Positions 36,953 to 44,488 of a DNA stretch of 64,000 bases are shown one piece after another (within the stretch, counting starts at the first letter, position 1; each line of letters begins with the position of its first letter). Made by a program: the position numbers and the translations under genes. A model generated the notes under the pieces. It saw only the letters and a program-made list of their open reading frames with translations. It did no database searches and was not told the DNA's origin. This DNA comes from Clostridium folliculivorans (GTDB lineage Bacteria; Bacillota; Clostridia; Clostridiales; Clostridiaceae), in assembly GCF_024341905.1 (NCBI RefSeq), contig NZ_BQXY01000002.1, forward strand, positions 62,001 through 126,000. Reading direction: 5' to 3'.

Positions 36953-36983
36953 CTTATAGGAGACACGGGGATGTCCCTATAAG
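36953..36983 (+). repeat. hairpin after the 41-aa gene
   Basis: CTTATAGGAGAC (36953-36964) pairs with GTCCCTATAAG (36973-36983), one bulged base, loop ACGGGGAT. No T-run follows, so it is a weak terminator candidate or a structured 3' end. Confidence 0.4.
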
Positions 36984-37056
36984 ATATAATATAATAATAT
37001 AGATAAATTTATGGTAAGTGGTGTATAACTTTATCTATATTAGAATAAAGCAATAA

Positions 37057-37215
37057 TTACGAAGCTTTTATTTCTACATTTTTATTATTGGATTCTATAT
37101 AAAGATTATTATAAGTATTTATTATGGATTGCTCTTCAAAGTTAATTCTCTCAACTAACTTTATAGAATAATCTTTTCTATATTTTTTGATAAATAGAAA
37201 TTTTAAAAAACCCAT
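37057..37215 (-). CDS. hypothetical small protein, 52 aa
   Basis: ATG at 37215 preceded by a very strong AGGAGGAG. The protein has a short hydrophobic start (MGFLKFLFIKKYRKDY), then a soluble acidic/Asn-rich tail (FEEQSIINTYNNLYIESNNK). Only the binding site and the uninterrupted frame support it. It lies between the SafE fusion and the TlpA/CcdA pair on the same strand. Confidence 0.5.
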   Translation of the reverse strand: MGFLKFLFIKKYRKDYSIKLVERINFEEQSIINTYNNLYIESNNKNVEIKAS

Positions 37216-37419
37216 CTCTTTCTCCTCCTCATAACTGTAATGACTTAAGACAATAATACTCGATTCTTATAAAGAGAGTATGAAGAGAATATAAAGATAA
37301 TATGAAGATAAGAAAGTATTGTTTAAAATAATAATACTTTACGTAAAAAGTAAACTTAAGTAACATGATTGTTTGTTGAGTGCTAAATTATTCACGTTTA
37401 GTATTAAAAATATTAATCA

Positions 37420-38031
37420 TTATTTTAATAAATTAACATATGATTTCATTTCCTCAAGTGTCATCGGGCCAATTTTCTTTTTTATTATGTTGCCATTTTT
37501 ATCTATAAAAAGAGAAGTTGGTAACGCTGTAATATTATAGTTTGTAGCAACAGATTCGTCATAGTCAAATAATATATTAAAATTTAACTTGTTTTTGTTT
37601 AGAAAATCTCTGACAGTATCATTATCTTCGCCAATGTCTATTCCTAAAATAATTAAATCAGAGTTCTTTGTCTCTTGATAGAGCTTTTCTATTTCGGGCA
37701 TCTCTTGTACACAGTAAGGACACCATGTTGCCCAAAAATTAATAAAAACATTTTTACCCTTAAGATCACTCAGAGAAACCTCTTTTCCTTCAAGAGTCTT
37801 CAATTTAAAGTCAATTGCCTTATCACCATTTGGATCTTTAAAAATTCCATTAGTAGAGTTTGTGCTAGGAGTTTTAGATATAGAATTGTTGTTATTATCA
37901 GAAGTTTTCTGATTATCAACTATACTATAAGAATTAGATTTAGCAGAATTATTCTTATTATAATTAATTACTGTATATAGACTTAAACTAAAAAGTACAA
38001 CTATAGATAGAGGAAAAAGTAATTTTTTCAT
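37420..38031 (-). CDS. TlpA/ResA-like membrane-anchored thioredoxin
   Basis: A 203-aa thiol-disulfide oxidoreductase facing the outside. N-terminal membrane anchor about 5-22, a Ser/Asn-rich linker (about 25-65), then a thioredoxin-fold domain with the active site FWATWCPYCVQEMPE (CPYC) and the cis-proline loop ITALPTSLFIDKNG. ResA/TlpA proteins reduce exported disulfides, in cytochrome c or metalloprotein maturation. It lies 12 bases downstream of the ccdA-like gene, which would feed it electrons. AAAGGAG before the ATG. Confidence 0.93.
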   Translation of the reverse strand: MKKLLFPLSIVVLFSLSLYTVINYNKNNSAKSNSYSIVDNQKTSDNNNNSISKTPSTNSTNGIFKDPNGDKAIDFKLKTLEGKEVSLSDLKGKNVFINFWATWCPYCVQEMPEIEKLYQETKNSDLIILGIDIGEDNDTVRDFLNKNKLNFNILFDYDESVATNYNITALPTSLFIDKNGNIIKKKIGPMTLEEMKSYVNLLK

Positions 38032-38043
38032 TTTTAGGCTCCT

Positions 38044-38757
38044 TTAATAAAAATTAATAAAGTTTAAATATTTGCTAAGCGTGTTTAAATTATTTGTATA
38101 TACCAAAATGCCCATAACTATAAGTAATAAGCCACTTATTATTGATATAATTGGAGTGAATTTTAAGAGCTTATTTTTTAGTTTCATAAACTTATCAATA
38201 GCAATAGCAGTTAATATAAATGGGATTGATAGACCTAAAGAGTATACGCTTAGCAGAACTATCCCTTGATAGACGGTATTAAGATTACTTGAATAAATCA
38301 ATATTGATGATAATATGGGGCCAACGCATGGGGTCCATCCAGCAGCAAAAGCCATTCCCATTAGTATAGAACTAAAATTTCTGCCAAATGAAAAAAGTGA
38401 CAGAAGTCTTTTCTCATAATAGAAAAATTTAATCTTTATTATTCCTATTGTATGTAGACCAAAGATTATCATCAAGAAACCGCCTATTTTTCTAAATAAG
38501 CTCTGATTCCGTATCAATAAGTTTCCCAAGGTTGTTGCTGATGCCCCCATAATAACGAAGATTATTGAAAAGCCCAATACAAAGCCAAAGATTTTATAAA
38601 ATCTTGTTGTTTTATACTTATTAGTATTTATAGTAACATCGTTGATTGATGTTCCAGTCATATAACTTATATAGGCAGGTACTAATGGCAAGACGCATGG
38701 TGAAAGAAAAGATAGTAAGCCTGCAGAAAAAGCTAAGAATAATGGTATTTCGTTCAA
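38044..38757 (-). CDS. ccdA: CcdA family thiol-disulfide transporter
   Basis: A 237-aa membrane protein with six predicted helices that carries reducing power from cytoplasmic thioredoxin to the outside. The redox cysteines are in FLSPCVLPLVPAYISYMTG and AAGWTPCVGPIL. The start is taken at TTG 38757, which has AAAGGAG 9 bases upstream; an earlier in-frame TTG at 38766 would touch that site. First gene of a ccdA-tlpA pair. No c-type cytochrome is coded in the window, so the client is probably another exported protein, possibly the metal proteins nearby. Confidence 0.93.
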   Translation of the reverse strand: MNEIPLFLAFSAGLLSFLSPCVLPLVPAYISYMTGTSINDVTINTNKYKTTRFYKIFGFVLGFSIIFVIMGASATTLGNLLIRNQSLFRKIGGFLMIIFGLHTIGIIKIKFFYYEKRLLSLFSFGRNFSSILMGMAFAAGWTPCVGPILSSILIYSSNLNTVYQGIVLLSVYSLGLSIPFILTAIAIDKFMKLKNKLLKFTPIISIISGLLLIVMGILVYTNNLNTLSKYLNFINFY

Positions 38758-38957
38758 GCGCTTCAACTCCTTTTAGTAATAATAACAATTTATTATAGTT
38801 GATTGCTGTGAAGATTGTATGAAGAATGTTTTTCAATTGATTGTATTTTTTAATATATTAAATTATATTATTAGTTAATTATATCTTCATAATTCCTTCA
38901 TAAGATTAATTTATAATAATTATTAAATAGAAATTATAATTACTTGAGGGGGTTAAT

Positions 38958-40400
38958 ATGATTAAGACAAAAAATATATCCACGGTTGCTGCGGTAGTTG
39001 CTGGGGTGGCTGCTGCAGGTTTTATTATATTTGCAAATCCGATTAATAAAAATAAAGAAATGAGTACTACTGAAATTAATAATATAAACAAAAAAGCTAA
39101 AATTAATAATAGCCTTCCTATTCCTGCACTTTTAGAAGATAAGAACCCTGACCCTAAGATAGACGATTTTACTCTAGAGCCACAGCAAGGATTAACATCA
39201 TTTATAGCAGGAACTCAAACTAAAACTATGGGGTATAATGGAAATTTTCTTGGCCCAGTAATCCGGGTGAATAAAGGAGATCAAGTAAATATTCATGTAA
39301 ATAATAAACTAAATGAAGCTACAACTGTACATTGGCATGGGGTAGAGGTTAATGGTGAAAATGATGGTGGTCCAGATCAAGCCATAAAACCAGGAACAAC
39401 TTGGAATCCTAGCTTTACTATAAATCAACAGGCTGCAACATTATGGTATCATCCACATTTTAGCGGTACCACAGCTACACAGGTATATAGTGGATTAGCT
39501 GGACTATTCTATGTAGATGATGAAGTATCTAAAAGTTTAAATATACCTAAGGATTATGGAATAAACGATATTCCTTTAGTGATTCAAGATAGAAGCTTTA
39601 ACAAAGATGGAAGTTTTAAATACGATACTAATATGATGGATGGAGCAACTGGGAATAATGTTATTGTTAATGGAGCAGTGAAACCGTACCTAGATGTAAA
39701 GAAAGTTAAAATTAGACTTAGAATAGTAAACGGATCTAATGCTAGTAACTTCAATTTAAATTTGGACAATAAAGATGATTTTTACCAGATCGCATCTGAT
39801 GGAGGATTTTTAGAAAGTCCAGTAAGGCAAAAAAGTCTTTTTCTAGCTCCTGGTGAAAGAGCAGAAATAATTATTGATTTTTCTAAATATGATAAAGGAA
39901 CCAAAGTATCACTTATAAATGATAAAACTGAAATATTGAGTTTTAATGTTAAGGAAGATGGAAATGATACAACAGAAATCCCTGATGTTTTAACAAAAGT
40001 CAATAAGATTGAAAAATCACAAGCTACAAAGGTGAGAAACTTCGACCTTCAAGGTATGGGAAATATGGTATCAATAAATGGTCAAAAGTTTGATATGAAT
40101 AGAATTGATGAAACTGTAAAACAAGGTGATACTGAAATATGGAATATAACTAGTGAAGAGGCAATGATGCATAATATGGGACATCCGTTTCATATCCACG
40201 GTGTGCAATTTCAAATACTATCGAGAGATGGAAAAGAACCAGATGAAGGTGAAACAGGTTGGAAAGATACAGTTTATATAAAACCAAATGAAAAAGTGAG
40301 CATTATAGTTAAATTTAATAATAAAGGAACCTTCATGTACCACTGCCACATATTAGAGCATGAAGAGTCTGGAATGATGGGACAAATTAAAGTAGAATAA
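38958..40400 (+). CDS. multicopper oxidase
   Basis: A 480-aa exported copper enzyme of the CueO/CotA/SpoA type. The N-terminal hydrophobic segment (about 9-27) is a signal or anchor. Copper-ligand motifs are complete: HWHGVEVNGENDGGPDQ and LWYHPHFSG near the start, HPFHIHGVQFQIL and YHCHILEHEESGMM near the end; the last supplies the type 1 copper Cys-His-Met and the trinuclear histidines. These enzymes oxidise Cu(I), Mn(II), Fe(II) or phenols using O2. It is divergent from ccdA and close to the copper-related fusion, so copper tolerance is the likely role. Strong GAGGGGG site. Confidence 0.95.
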   Translation: MIKTKNISTVAAVVAGVAAAGFIIFANPINKNKEMSTTEINNINKKAKINNSLPIPALLEDKNPDPKIDDFTLEPQQGLTSFIAGTQTKTMGYNGNFLGPVIRVNKGDQVNIHVNNKLNEATTVHWHGVEVNGENDGGPDQAIKPGTTWNPSFTINQQAATLWYHPHFSGTTATQVYSGLAGLFYVDDEVSKSLNIPKDYGINDIPLVIQDRSFNKDGSFKYDTNMMDGATGNNVIVNGAVKPYLDVKKVKIRLRIVNGSNASNFNLNLDNKDDFYQIASDGGFLESPVRQKSLFLAPGERAEIIIDFSKYDKGTKVSLINDKTEILSFNVKEDGNDTTEIPDVLTKVNKIEKSQATKVRNFDLQGMGNMVSINGQKFDMNRIDETVKQGDTEIWNITSEEAMMHNMGHPFHIHGVQFQILSRDGKEPDEGETGWKDTVYIKPNEKVSIIVKFNNKGTFMYHCHILEHEESGMMGQIKVE

Positions 40401-40410
40401 TATCTTTTGA

Positions 40411-40438
40411 AGGTAAGGCTATAAATAAAGCCTTATCT
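40411..40438 (+). terminator. intrinsic terminator after the multicopper oxidase gene
   Basis: AGGTAAGGCT (40411-40420) pairs with AGCCTTATCT (40429-40438), one G-U, followed by a T-run. Confidence 0.8.
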
Positions 40439-40582
40439 TTTTATGTACATACAAAAAGAGATTTAGTATTAATCATAGCAGTATATTTCTGTAAATTATT
40501 TTATAAAATAAAGCGAAAGTGAGGTATATTGCAAGCTTCTTAATAGATGTACAGCAAGGTTAAGAATTTTTGTACAAAGATT

Positions 40583-40783
40583 AATTTGGCAACTAAGCAG
40601 GTAGTGGCTACCATTGAGACTTGAAAAGGATCACATGGTGTAGTTGTAAGCGCAGATAATAAATATGTATATGTAACCAATATGTATGATAATAGTGTAA
40701 GTATAATAGATAATGCATCGAATAAAGTAATTACCAATGTTTCAGTTGATTCGGAACCAAATGGAATAACTTTTAAAAAGTAA
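40583..40783 (+). pseudogene. C-terminal fragment of a YVTN/YncE-type beta-propeller protein
   Basis: The frame reads LATKQVVATIET, a stop (TGA at 40622), then GSHGVVVSADNKYVYVTNMYDNSVSIIDNASNKVITNVSV to the stop at 40781. This is one and a half blades of the 40-residue YVTN repeat. It has no start or upstream blades, so it is a remnant. Such exported propeller proteins sometimes accompany metal redox systems. Confidence 0.75.
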
Positions 40784-40847
40784 TTTTAAGAGAGATTTTC
40801 AGAAAGTGCCAGTTTACGCTATTAATCTAATAGGATGGTTTACAAAT

Positions 40848-40878
40848 AAAAAGATTAACTAAATTAGTTAGTCTTTTT
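40848..40878 (+). terminator. intrinsic terminator
   Basis: AAAAAGATTAACT (40848-40860) pairs with AGTTAGTCTTTTT (40866-40878), one G-U, loop AAATT. Confidence 0.8.
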
Positions 40879-41005
40879 ATTTTGGGTATTATACTACGTT
40901 CATGCTGAAAGTAAACTTTTGTTTCTTCATAAAATCTTTATAATGATACGTTAAAATATAAGTATATTAAGAATAGTTAATAATTTAAATTTTGGATGGA
41001 TTACT

Positions 41006-41302
41006 ATGAGTTGTCACAATACAGGTAATGAAAATAAATCGAATCATAAGCACGGAGGTAATAAACATTTACTCCATATGATTATTTGCTGTGGGTTGCC
41101 TATAGTAATAATATTCATGTTACCTTTTATTGCAAGTTTAAGCCCTAGCATTGCTGGAGTACTTGGTAAGATAGCTCCATTCTTATGTCCGATAATGATG
41201 CTTGCAATGATGCCGATGATGATGGGAAACCACAAAAAGAAAAGTTGTTGTTCAAATGACAGTGATAAAGAAGCTGTTGATATTAAGAAAACTATAGAAT
41301 AA
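41006..41302 (+). CDS. small Cys/His/Met-rich membrane protein, 98 aa
   Basis: Unrecognised family. The N-terminus is His-rich (MSCHNTGNENKSNHKHGGNKHLLHM), then CCGLP opens a membrane segment (about 30-50). A second hydrophobic segment contains FLCPIMMLAMMPMMMG (about 68-83), and the tail has KKKSCC. The density of Cys, His and Met along a small two-helix protein suggests binding of Cu(I) or another soft metal at the membrane. It is flanked by terminators on both sides, so it is expressed alone. The binding site is weak (GGATGG). Confidence 0.65.
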   Translation: MSCHNTGNENKSNHKHGGNKHLLHMIICCGLPIVIIFMLPFIASLSPSIAGVLGKIAPFLCPIMMLAMMPMMMGNHKKKSCCSNDSDKEAVDIKKTIE

Positions 41303-41330
41303 ATTTGCAATTTGTTTATTTTAGATTAAG

Positions 41331-41369
41331 AAAAGCATGCAAAGATATTAGCAATCTTTGTATGCTTTT
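41331..41369. terminator. terminator, copy 1 of a duplicated segment
   Basis: A 16-bp stem (41331-41346 with 41354-41369), one imperfect pair, with flanking A and T runs. The surrounding ~74 bp (about 41322-41395) recur at about 43338-43411. Confidence 0.85.
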
Positions 41370-41796
41370 CTTTACATATTAAATAGGTAGAAAATTTGTT
41401 TGTTGGTTTTCTAAGTTGTATACTTTAATGTTTTTTATTAATTCATTTTCCTGATTGTCGATTTATTCATATAAATTTGATTAACCATTTTGAACAGTAG
41501 CATAATAACGTTGTTGTAAAGGGAATTTCTGAAATTATGAGCTATAGAGTACAGTGTATCCCCATATAGAACCTTATAAATTATCATAAACTTTTGCTCT
41601 TATTAAGTAATAAATATCCTTTTTTAATATATTCGACACTTTATTAAGAAGTTACTAAATTAGTATCTGGTTAATTGTTTAATTATACAATCATAAGTGA
41701 TATAATAAACATATCCCCCTTGGGGGGATAAAAAGACTAAATGATGCAATATATAAATATTTTTAGTAGAACTTAAAATGGGAGGCTATTTATTTT
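41370..41796. other. gene-free region upstream of the EamA exporter
   Basis: No gene. It holds the promoter/operator of the exporter at its right end. The rest is AT-rich with nothing I can support. Confidence 0.45.
41701..41730 (+). promoter_or_regulatory. -10 box and G-tract palindrome, probable CsoR/RcnR-type operator
   Basis: TATAAT at 41701-41706 is followed by TATCCCCC (41712-41719), a 3-base centre and GGGGGATA (41723-41730), a perfect palindrome. In this AT-rich DNA a C5/G6 tract is striking. CsoR/RcnR-family repressors bind G/C-tract palindromes of this kind and respond to Cu(I), Ni/Co or other signals. Placed just after a -10 box and 67 bases before the exporter, it fits a repressor site. 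Confidence 0.6.
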
Positions 41797-42864
41797 ATGA
41801 ATAAAGCAAAAGTTTTTCCAATAGTTCAGTCTTTGCTTGCTGCACTTTTGTTTGGTGCTAGTGCACCTCTGGCAAAAATACTTCTAGGACAAATAGATCC
41901 GATACCACTGGCTGCTTTTCTTTATTTAGGTAGTGGAACAGGATTATTAATATATCAAATAGTACTCAATTTAATAAGCAAAGATAAAAAAAGTGAAGCA
42001 CCACTTTCAAAAAAAGAGCTTCCTTGGCTTTTAGGAGCTATAACCTTCGGTGGAGTTATCGCACCAATAATATTAATGACGAGCTTAAAGGTTACTCCAG
42101 CATCAACTGCAGCATTATTGCTTAATTTTGAAGGAGTGGCTACAACTCTGATTGCCTTATTTTTCTTTAAAGAAAGTATAGGCAAGAGGGTGTGGATTGC
42201 AGTTATATGTATTACAATTGCTAGCATTGCCCTCTCATGGGACTTCAGCAATCAATGGGGATTTTCACTCGGGGCTTTAGGAGTAGTTGGAGCTTGTGTA
42301 TGCTGGGGAATTGATAATAATTTTACTAGAAACATTTCAGCGAAAAATCCTTATACAATAGTTATACTTAAAGGATTTGGAGCAGGTTTATTTTCATTAT
42401 TTCTAACATTTTTATTAAAGTATCACATTCCTCAATTAAAAGTTGTTTTACTGGCTATGATACTTGGGTGCTTTAGCTATGGGCTCAGCATTGTGTTGTT
42501 TGTTTTTGCCATGAGGAATCTTGGAAGTGCACGAACAAGTGCTTTCTTTGGAACGGCACCATTTATTGGAGTGATTTTAGCATTTTTATTTAATCATGAT
42601 ATACCTAATGCTATGTTTTATGTTGCATTACCAGTTATGATATTAGGTACATTCTTTTTACTAAAAGAAGATCACAACCACAAACATACGCATGAGCATA
42701 TTTTACACGAGCATAGGCACTGTCATAATGATGAACATCATAATCATATACATCTTCCAGGCGAGGTGCCAGAAAGTGGATATCATTCACATGCTCATGA
42801 ACATGAAGAACTTAAACATGAGCATCCGCATGTACCGGATATTCATCATAGACATATACACTAA
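41797..42864 (+). CDS. EamA/DMT family transporter with His-rich C-terminal tail
   Basis: A 355-aa exporter. Ten membrane segments form two EamA repeats (about 5-140 and 155-290); family marks include LLNFEGVATTLIALFFFKE in the first repeat. The last ~65 residues are soluble and carry 24 histidines (for example HNHKHTHEH, HRHCHNDEHHNHIH, HHRHIH). Such a tail is expected to bind Ni, Co, Zn or Cu and is not part of usual EamA proteins. It recalls the His-rich region of the RcnA nickel/cobalt exporter. With the upstream G-tract palindrome, metal-induced efflux is likely. GGGAGG before the ATG. Confidence 0.88.
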   Translation: MNKAKVFPIVQSLLAALLFGASAPLAKILLGQIDPIPLAAFLYLGSGTGLLIYQIVLNLISKDKKSEAPLSKKELPWLLGAITFGGVIAPIILMTSLKVTPASTAALLLNFEGVATTLIALFFFKESIGKRVWIAVICITIASIALSWDFSNQWGFSLGALGVVGACVCWGIDNNFTRNISAKNPYTIVILKGFGAGLFSLFLTFLLKYHIPQLKVVLLAMILGCFSYGLSIVLFVFAMRNLGSARTSAFFGTAPFIGVILAFLFNHDIPNAMFYVALPVMILGTFFLLKEDHNHKHTHEHILHEHRHCHNDEHHNHIHLPGEVPESGYHSHAHEHEELKHEHPHVPDIHHRHIH

Positions 42865-43089
42865 TAATTATCTAAGTTAGAAAGCGATATTATTGAGTTT
42901 CTAAATAAAACAATATAAACTTAGTTTAATTTATAAAACAATATTTAGTTTAAATAAACAATTTATACGGTCATGTAATACTGCGAAATTTACCTAGCAG
43001 TCTTGCATGGCTCTTATTTTTTTATAAAAGATGATTGATGATTTTAGTTTAAAGATATCGAAGTAAAGATTTTTTGTTAATCAAAATGA

Positions 43090-43275
43090 AATACAGCACT
43101 ACTTCTTACTTCTGGAATGATGGTTGGTACAGGAATATTTACCACATTAGGATCAGCAACTGCTGAAGCTCATAGCGGAATCTTAATCGCTATGCTTATT
43201 GGTGGGGGAATAATATTCATGACGTGGTTAAGTGCTGCACAAGTAGGAGTGAACTATCCTAAAGAAGTAGTTTAA
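43090..43275 (+). pseudogene. N-terminal fragment of an APC family amino-acid permease
   Basis: The frame after a stop at 43087 reads TALLLTSGMMVGTGIFTTLG, then IAMLIGGGIIFMTWLSAAQVGVNYPKEVV and a stop at 43273. GMMVGTGIFTTLG is the first-helix unwound substrate motif of APC permeases. Neither a start nor the other ten helices remain, so it is a remnant. Confidence 0.75.
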
Positions 43276-43349
43276 AATGAACAGAATCAATGAAACGGTA
43301 TAACAAGGATATCAATAAATTTGCCATATGCTGATTTTTAGATTAAATA

Positions 43350-43385
43350 AAGCATACAAAGATTATAAGTAATCATTGTATGCTT
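43350..43385. terminator. terminator, copy 2 of the duplicated segment
   Basis: AAGCATACAAAGATT (43350-43364) pairs with 43371-43385, one mismatch, followed by TTCTTTACATTTTT. It serves the convergent lipoprotein gene and matches 41322-41395 closely. Confidence 0.8.
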
Positions 43386-43440
43386 TTCTTTACATTTTTA
43401 ATAGGCCGAAATTTATATAATACTAATCAAAGTTATTATA

Positions 43441-44457
43441 TTACTTCATATTTTTTATTTCAGTTAAAGTCTTATCTAAAGATTCAATAGCAGAATTTAT
43501 AGTTTTTTCATCTAATGGTTTTACTTTTACTCCTGCTTGGATCGTTCCTAAAGGAGCTTCTACTTTCTCGTATAGTGGTTGGTTCTTTGCTTTAACTTCA
43601 TCTTCAAAGCTACTCCAATATTTTTCTAATCTCTCAGTGTATTTAGTAACTTTTTCTTCGTTTAATGGAGAAATAAATTTTTTAATTTTAGTTAAAGCAG
43701 TTTTCATGTCTTGTGGGCCAGATGAGAATGCAATTGATTTTTGAAGCTGTTCTAGAACTTTATCTAATTCTACAATTGATGTATTTAGAACTTTTGCATC
43801 AAGTGGAGTTACTTTTACAGCAGCTTGAATTGTTCCTAATGGTTGTTCAATTTTTTCATAGATTGAAGGATAGTTTTCCTTTATTCCATCTTCAAATGAA
43901 CTCCAATTTTTTTCTAAACCCTCAGAAGTCTTGACTAGCTTAGTATCCTCTTTATTAGTAAGTTCACCACTAAGTTCTTTTAAAATTGATCTCATATTTT
44001 CAAGACCTATAGTAGTAGCATTTTCACTTTGTAACTTTGCTAACTGAGTATCTAGATTATCTAATGATTTATTTAAGACCTTTGTATCTAATGGTTTTAT
44101 CTTGGAACCAGCATCAATAATTCCTAATGGGTCTTCAATTTTAACGTATAAATCTAGGTATTTGTCTTTAAGATCTTCTTCGAACTTATCCTCAAAGGTT
44201 TTCCAAGAATCTTGTAACTTTGAGGAAGATTCAGCTACTTTATCTTCTTCTTTATTTGTAATTTCAGCTTTCATATTTTTAATAATATCTCTCATATCGC
44301 TTGCTGCTTTATCAACTGAAAGTTCCTGATTAGCAGTTGCAGTCACTTGAGGCTTTGGCACAGAATCTTTAGTTTGTGATTTTTGAGCTGTGCATCCAAG
44401 TAATGCTATAGAACTTCCCAATGCAATTAATAATAATAATTTTTTTGCTGATTTCAT
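43441..44457 (-). CDS. lipoprotein with three FTR1-associated repeats
   Basis: A 338-aa exported lipoprotein. The lipobox is ALLGCTA with Cys22. Three tandem repeats of about 95 aa follow (about 48-143, 146-240, 243-338). Each contains DMR/DMK, a W-x-x-FED motif (SWKTFED, NWSSFED, YWSSFED), a Y-x-K-(I/V)-E-x-PLGxI segment and PLD-x-(K)-x-(L/I)N. The same unit occurs twice in the extracellular half of the FTR1 permease encoded just upstream (WVEFED, GDIEEKMGMV). It probably binds or delivers iron to the permease, in the place EfeO/EfeM takes elsewhere. 31 bases after the permease gene; GGAGG site. Confidence 0.8.
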   Translation of the reverse strand: MKSAKKLLLLIALGSSIALLGCTAQKSQTKDSVPKPQVTATANQELSVDKAASDMRDIIKNMKAEITNKEEDKVAESSSKLQDSWKTFEDKFEEDLKDKYLDLYVKIEDPLGIIDAGSKIKPLDTKVLNKSLDNLDTQLAKLQSENATTIGLENMRSILKELSGELTNKEDTKLVKTSEGLEKNWSSFEDGIKENYPSIYEKIEQPLGTIQAAVKVTPLDAKVLNTSIVELDKVLEQLQKSIAFSSGPQDMKTALTKIKKFISPLNEEKVTKYTERLEKYWSSFEDEVKAKNQPLYEKVEAPLGTIQAGVKVKPLDEKTINSAIESLDKTLTEIKNMK

Positions 44458-44488
44458 AAATAAATCCTCCGTCTTTCGTTTGCTAAAT

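Noticed and set aside
44102..44329. Frames on the opposite strand of the repeat lipoprotein gene (also 43713-43934)
   Set aside because: Shadows of the repeat-containing gene; low-complexity translation and no binding sites.
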